The notes beneath the pieces are model-generated. The model had not been told where the DNA came from. It was given only the letters and a program-made list of their open reading frames with translations, and ran no database searches. DNA of 38,609 nucleotides from assembly GCF_016786325.1 (NCBI RefSeq), contig NZ_JADWYU010000188.1, positions 1 through 38,609 of the forward strand, in the 5' to 3' direction. The DNA is from Frankia nepalensis. GTDB lineage: Bacteria > Actinomycetota > Actinomycetes > Frankiales > Frankiaceae. The position numbers and the translations under genes are program-made. Numbering within the stretch: position 1 is the stretch's first letter; every line of letters starts with the position of its first letter. Shown in pieces: positions 8,853 to 17,684 of this stretch.

Positions 8853-9791
8853 TCAGTACCGGCCGTCGGGGCCGACGACGGGCTGGATGGGGATGACTGC
8901 GGCTCCGTAGCGATCGATGAGGTCCCCGGGCTGCCCGCTGGTGATCCACTCGTGGAAGTGGCGGGCGCGTTCGACGACGAGCGGGTGGCTGCTGCCGACA
9001 CGCAGCTGGAACCGGTGGAACCGGGAGATCTTGCTCTCGCTGGCGAGGTCGTCCAGCCGGCGCGCCTGCTCGAGGAACGCGGCGGTGCTCATCTGGTCGG
9101 AGCGGACGCCGCCGGCGAGCTTCATCATCATCCCGACACAGGCGTCGAGGTCCTGGGTGGCCAGCATCGCGGCGCGGTCGGCGGTGAACTCGGACGCCCG
9201 GTCCCAGCTCTTGAGCGCCACCCTGATGCCGATCCCAACGGCGGCCGTCATGACGTTCGCGCGCCCCATGCCGACGCTCGCCGCGCCGCCGAACACCCGA
9301 GCCATCGTCTTGTAGAGGACGTGGCCGCACTTGATGTGCCCGGCCTCGTGGCTGATGACGCCAAGGAGCTCGTCCTCGGACATGATGTCGATCAGCTCGG
9401 TGAACAGCACGACGTACGGGTGGTTGTGCCCCGAGGTGTAGGCGTTCATGGGGCCCTGGCGGACGAAGAGCTCCGGCTCGGGGATGTCGAGGACCGCGCA
9501 GGCCTCCCGGAGCAGGCGGTGCACGCGGGGCAGCTGCCGGTCGCCGACCCGCACCCCCGAGGCGGTGTGCTCGACGTACTCGACGCGCTCGACGCCCCAC
9601 TCGATGAACTTCGCGACCGCCTTGTCGAAGCCCGGCACGCGCTTGAGGTTGCTGGTGGCCTGCAGGTCGAGCGGGTGGCGGAAGGTGTCCGCGTCCAGGC
9701 CGGCCAGCCGGACGCGCGGCGCGCGGCCGGTGCCGGCTGGCCGTGCGCGCGTGGTGCCGGCTGGCTTCGCGAACATGCCCGGCTCGTCCAC
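8853..9791 (-). CDS. M48 family metallopeptidase
   Basis: Zinc metalloprotease of the M48 (HtpX/Ste24-like) family, 312 residues. The zinc site is complete: SHEAGH with H148, E149 and H152, and the third ligand E201 in ASEFTADRAAML. Upstream are the characteristic NAYTSGHNHPYVVLFTELI strand and the MSEDELLGVI helix. Only weak hydrophobic segments (around 160-195) are seen, without the clear membrane helices of HtpX, so it may be soluble or peripherally bound. The GTG at 9791 has a GGGGAG ribosome binding site just upstream; ATG 9776 is an alternative. The first 40 residues are Arg/Pro-rich. M48 proteins of this compact type often act in quality control, but no partner identifies the substrate. 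It is divergent from the glutamate dehydrogenase gene. Confidence 0.88.
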   Translation of the reverse strand: MDEPGMFAKPAGTTRARPAGTGRAPRVRLAGLDADTFRHPLDLQATSNLKRVPGFDKAVAKFIEWGVERVEYVEHTASGVRVGDRQLPRVHRLLREACAVLDIPEPELFVRQGPMNAYTSGHNHPYVVLFTELIDIMSEDELLGVISHEAGHIKCGHVLYKTMARVFGGAASVGMGRANVMTAAVGIGIRVALKSWDRASEFTADRAAMLATQDLDACVGMMMKLAGGVRSDQMSTAAFLEQARRLDDLASESKISRFHRFQLRVGSSHPLVVERARHFHEWITSGQPGDLIDRYGAAVIPIQPVVGPDGRY

Positions 9792-10131
9792 AGTTCTCCC
9801 CGATCTGCCGGCCAGCGGCGCCCGACCCGTCCTGACCGGTCGGTCACGGACGGCTGACGGATGGTCGGACGGGGCATGCGCCGCTACCCGACGTCGTCGC
9901 GCGACAGCTCCGGCGGCTGCATGCTACTGGAGACCACACAAGTCGCACGATGGTTCGTCAAGCCTGGACCTGTCGCTCAGCTGTCACCACCGTGCGTCAT
10001 CTCCGGCGTGATCGGGACGGCACGATCTTCGGCTCAGGTTCTAGCGTCTGAGGAACGCGGGCGACCTCTGACATGGGCGGTCGGTCGTCGGGACTGTCGG
10101 CCGTCGGGACTACGGATAAGCCGGTGACACC
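9792..10131. other. Divergent intergenic region, M48 / glutamate dehydrogenase
   Basis: About 340 bases without a convincing gene, so it must hold the promoters of both neighbours. A direct repeat, G(T/C)CGTCGGGACT, occurs at 10084-10095 and 10100-10111 (16-base spacing, one and a half helical turns). It is 20-48 bases before the glutamate dehydrogenase start and could be a regulator site. I cannot assign -35/-10 boxes with confidence. Confidence 0.4.
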
Positions 10132-13100
10132 GTGAGCACAGGTGGCAGCGCGGACACAGATCGCACCGCGGACACAGATCGCACCGCGGACACAGATGGC
10201 AGCGCGGACACAGGAGCCGAGGAGACGTCCGCCTCCGGACCTGGCACCGCGGGGCACGGTGGCGCGCCGACGGCGGGACAGCCGGGCGACGCGGCGTCCG
10301 CGACGGGCGCGGCCCCCGCGGTCGCGTTCACGGACGACGCCGCGGCGGGGGTCACGCGCTGCGTGCTGACCTGGCCGGTGGCGACGGGGCGACCGGCGCT
10401 GGCCTCGGTCGTCGACGTGCTCACCCGGCTGGGGGTCGAGGTCGTCGATCACACCAGGCCCCCGGCGTCGGCCTACGGTTCCGGTGCCCCCGAGCGGGAT
10501 GAATACCTCCTGCGCCTTCCCGAGATCCCGGCCATCGCCGGTCAGGCCGCCGAGAGCGCCGCGCCGGCCCCGGCGGCGGCCAGGGAGGCGCTCGGGCAGC
10601 TGTTCGTCGCCGTGTGGACGGGCCAGGCCGAGCTGGACGGGTTCACCCGGCTGGCGCTGACCGCCGGGGTGCCGTGGCGGGAGGTCGCCGTCATCCGGGC
10701 CGCCTGGCGGTTCCTGCACCAGACCGGCGTGGGGCTGTCCCACGGGTACGCCGAGCGGACGGTCCTCGCGAATCCGGCGTTCGCGCGGGCGCTGCTGGAC
10801 TTCTTCCGCGCCCGCTTCGACCCGGACTACCCCGGCCCGCGACCCACCGGCCCGGACGGCGCCGGCCCGCACCGCTCCGACCGGGACCGAGCCGACCCGG
10901 AACAGGCGGGCTCGGCGAGCCGGGAGGCCGGTGCGGCGCGGGCGTCCGCCAGGCTGGAGGCGCTGCTGGCCGAGGTCAGCAGCCTCGACGAGGACCGGAT
11001 ACTGCGCGGGCTGCGCGACGTGCTGCGCGCCGTCATCCGTACCAACCACTACCAGCGCGACGCCGCCGGCCGGCCGCGACCGGCGCTGGCGCTGAAGATC
11101 GCCTCGTCGAGGCTCGCGCTGCTGCCGCCACCGCGGCCCTGGGTCGAGGTGTTCGTGACCTCCCCGACCGTCGAGGGCGTCCACATGCGTGGCGGGCGGG
11201 TCGCCCGTGGCGGGCTGCGCTACTCCGACCGGCCCGAGGACTACCGCACCGAGGTGCACGGCCTCTACCGGGCGCAGGTCACCAAGAACGTCGTCATCGT
11301 GCCGGACGGGGCCAAGGGCGCCTTCGTCCTGCACGCGCCGACCGTCGCCGGCGGCGCCGACGCGAGCGGCGCCGCGGCTGGTGCTGGTGCTGGTGCTGGT
11401 GCCGGCGCCGGGGGCGGGGGCGGTCGGCCGAGCCAGGAGCGGGTGCGGGCCGCGTACCGGACGTTCGTGTCCGCGCTGCTCGACGTCACCGACAACCTGG
11501 TCGCCGGCGCCGCCGCCGGGCCCACCCGCACCGTCGTCTACGACGACCCGGACCCGTACCTGGTGGTCGCGGCCGACAAGGGGACGGCGGCGTTCTCCGA
11601 CCTGGCCAACGAGATCGCCACCGAGCGCGGCTACTGGCTCGGCGACGCGTTCGCCTCCGGCGGGTCGGCCGGCTACGACCACAAGGCGATGGGGATCACC
11701 GCGCGCGGCGCCTGGGAGTCGGTCCGGCGGCACCTGCGCGAGTTCGACCTCGACGCGGACCGTGACCCGTACACGGTCGTCGGCATCGGGGACATGTCCG
11801 GCGACGTGTTCGGCAACGGGATGCTGCGGTCGCGATCCATGCGCCTGGTCGGCGCGTTCGACCACCGGCACGTCTTCGTCGACCCCGATCCCGACCCGGA
11901 GGCGTCGTTCCGTGAGCGCCGCCGGCTCTACGACCTGCCCGGCTCGACGTGGGCGGACTACGACCCGGCGGTGCTGTCGCCCGGCGGTGGGGTGTTCCGC
12001 CGCGACGCCCGCCAGGTGGAGCTGTCCGCCCGCGCCCGGGAGGTCCTCGGGCTGCCCCCCGCGCCGTCGCCCGCGCCCGAGTCCGGGGTCGCCGGCGAGG
12101 GCGGGGCTGCCGTCGGCACGGAGGCCGGCACGGAGGCTGGCGTGGCGGCGCCCGACGCGGGCGGGATCTCGCCGGTCGAACTGATCCAGGCGTTGCTGCG
12201 CGCCCCCGTCGACCTGATCTACAACGGCGGTATCGGTACGTACGTCAAGGCGAGCACCGAGGACCACGACGACGCGGCCGACCGCGTCAACGACGCGGTG
12301 CGCGTCGACGCGGACGAGCTGCGGGCCAAGGTCGTGGTCGAGGGCGGCAACCTCGGCGTCACCCAGGCCGGCAGGGTCGAGTACGCCCGCCTCGGCGGCC
12401 GCGTGAACACCGACTTCCTCGACAACTCCGCTGGCGTCGACACGTCGGACCACGAGGTCAACCTGAAGATCCTGCTCGCCGGCGCCATCGAGGACGGCGA
12501 GCTGACCAGCGCCGACCGCGACGAGCTGCTGCGCTCGCTCACCGACGACGTCGCCGCCGCCGTCCTCGACGACAGCGCGCAGCAGGCGGCGGCGGTGAGC
12601 CTGTCCGCCACCTACGCGCCGTTCTACCTCGACCGGCACATCCGCCTGCTGCGCAACCTGGAGGCCCGTTCCGGCCTGGTCCGCTCGCTGGAGCACCTGC
12701 CGTCCGAGGCCAGGCTGGAGGAGCTGCGCGCCGCCCGCTCGGGGCTCACCCGCCCGGAGCTCGCCGTGCTGCAGGCCAAGGCCAAGACCCTGGTGCGCCT
12801 GGAGCTGCTGGCCTCGACCCTGCCCGACGAGCCGGCGCTCGACCTCGTCGCCCACCGGTACTTCCCGCCGGCGGTGCGGCGGCGGTTCGCGAAACGGATC
12901 AGCGCCCACCCGCTGGTACGCGAGATCATCGCGACGCACCTGGCGAACGAGCTGGTCAACCGGATGGGGCCGGGCTTCGTCTTCCGGCTGGAGGAGCAGA
13001 TCGGGGTGACGACGGCCGACGCCGCCCGGGCCTACGCGGCCGCCGCCTCGCTGTTCGGTCTCGACGAGCTGTGGTCCGAGCTCGACCGCCGGGGTAAGCA

Positions 13101-13947
13101 GCTGCCGGCCGACGCGGAACTGGCGGCGCGGCGGGTGACCCGCGAGTTCCACGACCTGGCGTCCGAGTGGCTGCTGCGCCACGCCCGGGGCCGCGCCGGC
13201 ACGGCGGCGGTCGCCGAGCTGCTGCGCGAGCCAGCCGCGGCGCTGGCCGCGTCGTTCGGCGTCGCCGGCCCGTCCGGGGGCACCGGTTCGTCCGGGGTCA
13301 CGGCGACGTCGGCCGACTCCGGCCTGACGGCCAGGATCTCCGGGCTCGGCGGGCTCGGCACCGCGCTCGACCTGCTGGTCGCCGCGCCCCGGCCGAGGCC
13401 GGCCGCGATCGAGGACGCGGCGGGCGTGCACATGGCGCTCGGCCGCTGGCTGGGCCTCGCGGGCCTGTACGACCGGCTCGACGACGTCGCCGCCGACTCC
13501 CACTGGACCCTGGCCGCCAAGGTCACCCTGCGGGCGCGGCTCACCGAGCTGTGGACGGCCCTCGACTGGCTCGTGCTGACGACGGCCCGCGCGGACGCCA
13601 CGGCGGCCTCCCTCTCGGAGACCGCCGGGCCGACGCCGCCCGACGGGGAGGCAGGTGCCTGGCTGGCCGGCGGCCCGCGGGAGGTCACCTCCCGGTGGCT
13701 GGCCCGGCGCGCCGAGGCGGTCGGGCCGTTCACCGCCGTCCTCGCCGAGATCGCCGGCGAGCGGCCCTCCGGCGAGCCGAGAGCCCGCTCCGCCGGCCCG
13801 GCGGGCTGGCGGCCCACCGAGGCCCGGGTCGGCACCGGGCCGATCGACGTCGCCCCGGCGACGGTCGCCATCGGCGAGCTGCGCCTGCTCGTCGAACGCG
13901 TCCAGTTCACCCACGACGGCCTGGGCCCGCACCTGCGCGACCGGTAG
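10132..13947 (+). CDS. gdh: NAD-specific glutamate dehydrogenase, large type, short N-terminus
   Basis: Large NAD-dependent glutamate dehydrogenase (oxidative deamination of glutamate to 2-oxoglutarate), 1271 residues. Known actinobacterial members are about 1620-1650 residues, so roughly 350 N-terminal residues, where ACT-like regulatory modules normally lie, are missing; only one ACT-like piece (CVLTWPVATGRPALASVVDVL) remains. Then come the conserved helical segment WREVAVIRAAWRFLHQTG, the GGRVARGGLRYSDRPEDYRTEV core, the VPDGAKGAFVL lysine (K395), ADKGTAAFSDLAN, MSGDVFGNGML and the nucleotide-domain YNGGIGTYVKAS (about 697). The N-terminus is an Asp/Thr repeat from an 18-bp tandem repeat, and a Gly-Ala run interrupts the catalytic domain near residue 420. 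The GTG start is plausible but lacks a strong ribosome binding site. Function is likely retained because the catalytic core is complete. Confidence 0.88.
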   Translation: MSTGGSADTDRTADTDRTADTDGSADTGAEETSASGPGTAGHGGAPTAGQPGDAASATGAAPAVAFTDDAAAGVTRCVLTWPVATGRPALASVVDVLTRLGVEVVDHTRPPASAYGSGAPERDEYLLRLPEIPAIAGQAAESAAPAPAAAREALGQLFVAVWTGQAELDGFTRLALTAGVPWREVAVIRAAWRFLHQTGVGLSHGYAERTVLANPAFARALLDFFRARFDPDYPGPRPTGPDGAGPHRSDRDRADPEQAGSASREAGAARASARLEALLAEVSSLDEDRILRGLRDVLRAVIRTNHYQRDAAGRPRPALALKIASSRLALLPPPRPWVEVFVTSPTVEGVHMRGGRVARGGLRYSDRPEDYRTEVHGLYRAQVTKNVVIVPDGAKGAFVLHAPTVAGGADASGAAAGAGAGAGAGAGGGGGRPSQERVRAAYRTFVSALLDVTDNLVAGAAAGPTRTVVYDDPDPYLVVAADKGTAAFSDLANEIATERGYWLGDAFASGGSAGYDHKAMGITARGAWESVRRHLREFDLDADRDPYTVVGIGDMSGDVFGNGMLRSRSMRLVGAFDHRHVFVDPDPDPEASFRERRRLYDLPGSTWADYDPAVLSPGGGVFRRDARQVELSARAREVLGLPPAPSPAPESGVAGEGGAAVGTEAGTEAGVAAPDAGGISPVELIQALLRAPVDLIYNGGIGTYVKASTEDHDDAADRVNDAVRVDADELRAKVVVEGGNLGVTQAGRVEYARLGGRVNTDFLDNSAGVDTSDHEVNLKILLAGAIEDGELTSADRDELLRSLTDDVAAAVLDDSAQQAAAVSLSATYAPFYLDRHIRLLRNLEARSGLVRSLEHLPSEARLEELRAARSGLTRPELAVLQAKAKTLVRLELLASTLPDEPALDLVAHRYFPPAVRRRFAKRISAHPLVREIIATHLANELVNRMGPGFVFRLEEQIGVTTADAARAYAAAASLFGLDELWSELDRRGKQLPADAELAARRVTREFHDLASEWLLRHARGRAGTAAVAELLREPAAALAASFGVAGPSGGTGSSGVTATSADSGLTARISGLGGLGTALDLLVAAPRPRPAAIEDAAGVHMALGRWLGLAGLYDRLDDVAADSHWTLAAKVTLRARLTELWTALDWLVLTTARADATAASLSETAGPTPPDGEAGAWLAGGPREVTSRWLARRAEAVGPFTAVLAEIAGERPSGEPRARSAGPAGWRPTEARVGTGPIDVAPATVAIGELRLLVERVQFTHDGLGPHLRDR
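10150..10218 (+). repeat. 18-bp tandem repeat in the glutamate dehydrogenase N-terminus
   Basis: GCGGACACAGATCGCACC is repeated at 10150, 10168 and, with small changes, 10186, followed by a partial fourth copy from 10204. It encodes the six-residue unit Ala-Asp-Thr-Asp-(Arg/Gly)-(Thr/Ser) and keeps the frame. The near identity of the copies suggests recent expansion. Confidence 0.85.
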
Positions 13948-14113
13948 CGCGGCGGGTCCGGCGGCCATCACGCCCAGTGCGGCGACGCCGTGCGCGGCCC
14001 GGCCGGCCCTGTCCGCCCGGGCCGCGTACCAGGTCAGCCGGCGCGGCGGGCGTGACGGGTGTCTCGCCTCGGCGCCGACCCCGGCCCGGCCATACCTGGA
14101 CGCGGTGCTTTAA

Positions 14114-14150
14114 TTCGACGGGCCGAGCGACGGCTGTATACACAGTCGTC
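14114..14150 (+). promoter_or_regulatory. Candidate promoter overlapped by an inverted repeat
   Basis: TTCGAC (14114-14119) and TATACA (14137-14142) are 17 bases apart, a plausible sigma-70-type promoter about 70 bases before the lipoprotein start. The -10 box lies inside an inverted repeat, GACGGCTGT-ATAC-ACAGTCGTC (14129-14150), with one G-T mismatch. That could be an operator, or alternatively a terminator hairpin for the upstream glutamate dehydrogenase gene. Confidence 0.4.
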
Positions 14151-14220
14151 CGGGCAAGGACAGTCGCGCCTAAATGATGAACGGCCGCGCGCCCGCCGCG
14201 CGGATGGACGGGGGGATCCG

Positions 14221-14829
14221 ATGGGGGTCGGGAAGCCGGTATTCCGGTTGGTGATAGCGAGTGTTGGCTTGGGCGTGCTGCTGTTGGTCGGCGCCTGCGG
14301 CGGGAGTGATTCCCAGACGTCCGCGACGGCGACCGGGTCGGCCACCGTGAGTGAGGATCCCTCGACGGCCGAACCCGTCAGCACGCACACCGAGCCGCTC
14401 CCGGACATGTTCAACAATCTGCACACCGACCTGGACGGGACTTCCGCGCCCGCGATCTCGGGGGCACCCTCCGCGTCGGCCGGCGGCGAGTCGCTGACCG
14501 GAACGATTGTTCCCGCGAACTTCCCGTTCCCGCAGGGAGTGACCTGGGACATCGCCGACAGTAAGCGCACCGACGCGACGCTCAAGCTCACGGGAGTGAC
14601 TCCGGCCGCGGCCGTGGAGTACTACCGGCAGGCGCTGCCCACGGTCGGCTACAGATTCTTCCAGGAGTCCCTCGAGGAGGGCAGGACGAAGGTCACCTTC
14701 GTGGGCAATCACCAGAGCGTCCTGGTGCTCGCGGACGCGGGAGTGACCCTCATCTTCACGCAATGCACCACCGCCGTGCAGGGAGAACCGGTTCCGGAAC
14801 GGCGTAGCGATCGAGTGGCGTGCGCCTGA
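14221..14829 (+). CDS. Hypothetical lipoprotein (202 aa)
   Basis: Secreted lipoprotein of unknown function. The ATG at 14221 follows a GGGGGGATCC ribosome binding site. The signal peptide (hydrophobic residues 7-24) ends in a good lipobox, LVGAC, with the lipid-carrying C26 followed by GGSDSQTS. A Ser/Thr/Ala-rich linker leads to a compact domain from about residue 95 (GTIVPANFPFPQGVTWDI). This includes ATLKLTGVTPAAAVEYYRQALPTVGYRF, which resembles small alpha/beta lipoprotein domains in which a strand, helix and strand follow a threonine-rich tether. Two C-terminal cysteines (FTQC and VACA) might form a disulfide. It appears to be a single gene with its own promoter. Extracytoplasmic location is well supported; function is not. 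Confidence 0.8.
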   Translation: MGVGKPVFRLVIASVGLGVLLLVGACGGSDSQTSATATGSATVSEDPSTAEPVSTHTEPLPDMFNNLHTDLDGTSAPAISGAPSASAGGESLTGTIVPANFPFPQGVTWDIADSKRTDATLKLTGVTPAAAVEYYRQALPTVGYRFFQESLEEGRTKVTFVGNHQSVLVLADAGVTLIFTQCTTAVQGEPVPERRSDRVACA

Positions 14830-14844
14830 CGGTGACCGTCACGG
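14827..14844. promoter_or_regulatory. Palindrome at the lipoprotein stop codon
   Basis: TGACGGT-G-ACCGTCA (14827-14841) is a perfect 7+1+7 palindrome that includes the lipoprotein stop codon. It ends in CCGTCACGG (14836-14844), a motif that recurs at 15090-15098. It is either a weak terminator or one of two related operator sites. Confidence 0.35.
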
Positions 14845-15186
14845 AAATCCGAACGCGGGCGATGAATTACTCCGTGGGCGTGGGCCGCTGATTCTTCCCA
14901 TGGCCTGGGCGCCGCCGCCGGCCCCACATCAGCGGCCCAGCGTGCGCGCCGACGTGGTCGGCCTGCTCGGCGACGGCGTCCGGGAAGTTTCCACGGCCGA
15001 AATTTGGGGCTGACGGGGCCGTCATGGCTGGTGGCCAGGGTGTTGGCCAGGTCAACATCTGACGGGGGAGCGCGGCCGGCCACCGTGATCCGTCACGGTG
15101 CGGCCGGTCGGGCTTCCTCCGGGGCGGCGGGGCGCCGACCCGGAAGGTCCGCGAGCGACCGCCTCGCCACGTCGCCTGGAGGCACC
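14830..15186 (+). other. Leader region of the creatininase operon
   Basis: About 357 bases with no convincing gene. It contains two copies of CCGTCACGG (14836-14844 and 15090-15098), the second within a perfect hairpin, and ends with the GGAGG ribosome binding site (about 15177-15181) of the creatininase-family gene. No clear -10 box was found. Confidence 0.45.
15081..15100 (+). promoter_or_regulatory. Inverted repeat upstream of the creatininase-family gene
   Basis: CACCGTGA (15081-15088) and TCACGGTG (15093-15100) are perfect inverted copies around TCCG, 86 bases before the start codon. The centre contains CCGTCACGG, also present at 14836. It could be an operator for a dimeric regulator or a leader hairpin. 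Confidence 0.4.
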
Positions 15187-15960
15187 ATGACCCGGATCTA
15201 CGCCGACCTGCGGGCCCCCGAGATCGGGGAGCTGTCGGCGGGCGCCGTCGCCGTCCTGCCGATCGGGTCGGTCGAGCAGCACGGGCCGCACCTGCCGCTG
15301 TCGACGGACCTGATCGTCGCCGACACGCTCGCGCGTGACGTCGTCGCGGCCCACGGCGACGAGATCGACCTGCTGCTGCTGCCGACGCTGGCCTACAGCA
15401 AGTCCAACGAGCACGCCTGGTCCGCCGGGACGATGTGGCTGTCCGCGGCGACCGTGCTGGCGATGCTCGACGACCTGGGCCGCTGCCTGGCGACCACCCC
15501 GGTCGAGCGGCTGGTGTTCCTCAACGGCCACGGCGGCAACAGCGCGCTGTTGCAGGTCGCCAGCCGCGACATCCGGCTCGCGCACGGCCTGCGGACCTTC
15601 GTCATGCATCCCTCGCTGCCGCCGGACCACGGCGGCAGTTCGCCAGCCTCCGAGCTGGGTATGGGCATCCACGCCGGCCTCGAGGAGACGTCGCTGATGC
15701 TGCACCTGCGCCCGGACCTCGTCCGGATGGACCTGGCCGAGCGATCGGTGCCCGAGCACCTGGCGTCGTTCGAGCGGGTCGGCTGGGGCCGTCCGGTCTC
15801 GTTCGGGTGGCTGTCCGACGACTTCGGCACCAACGGCACGCTGGGCGACCCGACCGGCGCCACCGCCGAACGCGGCAAGACACGCTACGAGGCGATGGTC
15901 GAGACCGCGGCCGCCTCGCTGCGCGAGATCGCCCGCTTCGACCCCAAGACCGCCCGGTGA
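15187..15960 (+). CDS. Creatininase family amidohydrolase
   Basis: Metal-dependent amidohydrolase of the creatininase superfamily, 257 residues. This family opens cyclic or formyl amides (creatinine, FAPy deformylation, mycofactocin precursor trimming by MftE). Metal-site landmarks are PIGSVEQHGPHLPLSTD (E30, H32, D41), FLNGHGGN (H115) and IHAGLEETS (H162, E166/E167). The loop NGHGGN differs from the GHYE found in true creatininases, so creatinine is an unlikely substrate. The ATG at 15187 has GGAGG a few bases upstream. The gene overlaps the next by four bases (GTGA), so the two are translated together. No mycofactocin peptide or maturase gene is in the window, which argues against MftE. The context of an ABC importer and a second amidohydrolase favours a catabolic ring-opening or deformylating role. 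Confidence 0.85.
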   Translation: MTRIYADLRAPEIGELSAGAVAVLPIGSVEQHGPHLPLSTDLIVADTLARDVVAAHGDEIDLLLLPTLAYSKSNEHAWSAGTMWLSAATVLAMLDDLGRCLATTPVERLVFLNGHGGNSALLQVASRDIRLAHGLRTFVMHPSLPPDHGGSSPASELGMGIHAGLEETSLMLHLRPDLVRMDLAERSVPEHLASFERVGWGRPVSFGWLSDDFGTNGTLGDPTGATAERGKTRYEAMVETAAASLREIARFDPKTAR

Positions 15961-17684
15961 CGGCTGATCCTGATCTGGTCACGGCCGCCGGGTCGCTGGC
16001 CGCGCCCGGGACACTGGCCGCCCCCGACACACTGTCCGCGCCCGGGACCGACGAGCTCCCGGAGCACGCGGACGCCGTCGTCATCGGCGGCGGGCACAAC
16101 GGGCTGGCCTGCGGGGCGTACCTGGCCCGCGCCGGGCGGTCGGTGGTCGTCCTGGAGGCGCGGGAACAGGCCGGCGGGTGCGCGTCGACGGTCGACGCGA
16201 TCGGCGCGCGGGTCAACATCTGCAACTGCGATCACACGATGATCCGCGCCAGCGGGATCATCGAGGAGCTCGACCTGGCGTCGCACGGCCTGCGCTACCT
16301 CGACGTCGACCCGATGCTGATCGGTGTCGGCTGGGCCGACGAACCGGTGTTCATCCAGTGGCGCTCGATCGAGCGCACCCTCGACGGCCTCGCCCGCGTC
16401 GACCCCACGGCGGCCGCCGCGTACCGGCGCTACCTGGACGTCGCGCTCCCGGCCGCCAGGCTGGTCCTCGCCGTCCAGTGCGGCCGGCCGACGACACCGT
16501 CGATCGTCGCCACCGTCGTCGCGCGCCAGAAGCTGCGCGGCTCCCGTGTGCTCCTCGACTGGCCGCGGCGCAGCCTCGTCGACGTGCTGACGTCGTTCGG
16601 CCTGCCCTCCTGGGTGATCGCCGCGACGCACACCGTCGGCCCCGCGGTGTGGGGGCTGGGGCCGGACGCGCCCGGCACCGGCCTCGGGGCTCTGGGCCTG
16701 GCGATCCGCCACCTCGTCGGCGTGGGCCGGCCGGTCGGCGGCAGCGGGGCGGTGCCCGGGGCGCTGGCGGCCTGCCTGCGCGCGCACGGCGGCAGGGTCG
16801 TCACCGGCGCGCGCGTGACCGGCCTGGACGTCGAGGCCGGCCGGGCGCGGGGCGTACGGCTCGCCGACGGCGGCCGGGTCACCGCCGGCGCCGTCGTCAA
16901 CGCCACCGACCCGCACGCCCTGCTCGTCGACTGGCTCGACGGCGTGCCAGCCGCGGCGAAGCTGCGGGCGCGCTGGGCGGCCAGGCCCGCCGACGACGGC
17001 TACGAGTCGAAGCTCGACGCCGTCGTCACGGCCCTGCCGACCCCGCGCGCCGTGCTGGACCTGCCCGAGGACGTGCTCCCGGCGGCACTCCACCACGTCC
17101 CCACGACGATCGTGAGCCCCACACCCGAGCAGCAGATAGCCGCGTCGGCGGCCCTGAAGCGTGGCCTGATCGCCGACCGGCCGATGTTCTTCCTCAACAC
17201 CCCGTCGGTCCTGGACGAGACCATGCGTCCCGGGCTTCCCGGCGGCGGCGACGGCGCGCCGCCCCCACGGCCCGGCGCGGTCGGCGGGACCCCCGCCGCC
17301 ACCGAGGCTCACCTGCTGAGCCTCGAGGTGCTGTGGACCCCGTGGGCGCTGGAAGGCGGCTGGGGAGACCCCGCGGTGCCGTGGGGCTGGCTGGAGCGGT
17401 TCGCGTCGATCTGCGCCGGAGGGTCGGGCTTCCTGGAGTCGGTGCGGGACTGGCGGGCGATGACGCCGCCCGACTACGAGCGCGAGTTCTTCCTGCGCCG
17501 CGGCTACGTCCCGTCGTTCCCGGACGGCGTGATGGCGGCCCTGCTGGGCCGGCGCCGGGAGCTGTCCCGCTACCGCACCCCGGTCGCCGGCCTGTACCTC
17601 ACCGGCGGCGCGACCTTCCCCGGCGCCGGCGTCTGGGGCGCGTCCGGCCGCAACGCCGCCGCCACCGTCCTCGCCGCGCGCTGA
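15957..17684 (+). CDS. NAD(P)/FAD-dependent oxidoreductase, CrtI/PYROXD2-like
   Basis: Flavin oxidoreductase of 575 residues in the phytoene-desaturase-like amine oxidase fold. It starts at the GTG that overlaps the creatininase stop codon. After about 40 Ala/Pro-rich residues comes the dinucleotide-binding motif VVIGGGHNGLACGAYLARAG followed by VVVLEAREQAGGCAST. The middle carries the helical substrate domain with ATHTVGPAVWGLGPDAPG and VGGSGAVPGALAACLRAHG. The C-terminus has the FAD-contacting LYLTGGATFPGAGVWGASGRNAA. No other carotenoid gene is nearby, so a carotenoid role is unlikely. It more probably oxidises the product of the creatininase-family enzyme or another small substrate of this locus. 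It ends 44 bases before the convergent FAD-linked oxidase. Confidence 0.82.
   Translation: MTADPDLVTAAGSLAAPGTLAAPDTLSAPGTDELPEHADAVVIGGGHNGLACGAYLARAGRSVVVLEAREQAGGCASTVDAIGARVNICNCDHTMIRASGIIEELDLASHGLRYLDVDPMLIGVGWADEPVFIQWRSIERTLDGLARVDPTAAAAYRRYLDVALPAARLVLAVQCGRPTTPSIVATVVARQKLRGSRVLLDWPRRSLVDVLTSFGLPSWVIAATHTVGPAVWGLGPDAPGTGLGALGLAIRHLVGVGRPVGGSGAVPGALAACLRAHGGRVVTGARVTGLDVEAGRARGVRLADGGRVTAGAVVNATDPHALLVDWLDGVPAAAKLRARWAARPADDGYESKLDAVVTALPTPRAVLDLPEDVLPAALHHVPTTIVSPTPEQQIAASAALKRGLIADRPMFFLNTPSVLDETMRPGLPGGGDGAPPPRPGAVGGTPAATEAHLLSLEVLWTPWALEGGWGDPAVPWGWLERFASICAGGSGFLESVRDWRAMTPPDYEREFFLRRGYVPSFPDGVMAALLGRRRELSRYRTPVAGLYLTGGATFPGAGVWGASGRNAAATVLAAR

Noticed and set aside
9997-13971. 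A 1324-codon minus-strand frame
   Set aside because: It mirrors the glutamate dehydrogenase gene exactly and has shadow-type composition.
15187-15960. Mycofactocin peptidase MftE
   Set aside because: The family and NGHGGN loop would allow it, but no mftA, mftB, mftC or mftD partner is nearby; the CrtI-like and amidohydrolase context points elsewhere.
15957-17684. Carotenoid biosynthesis gene crtI
   Set aside because: It has only fold-level similarity. No phytoene synthase or GGPP synthase is present and it is coupled to an amidohydrolase gene.
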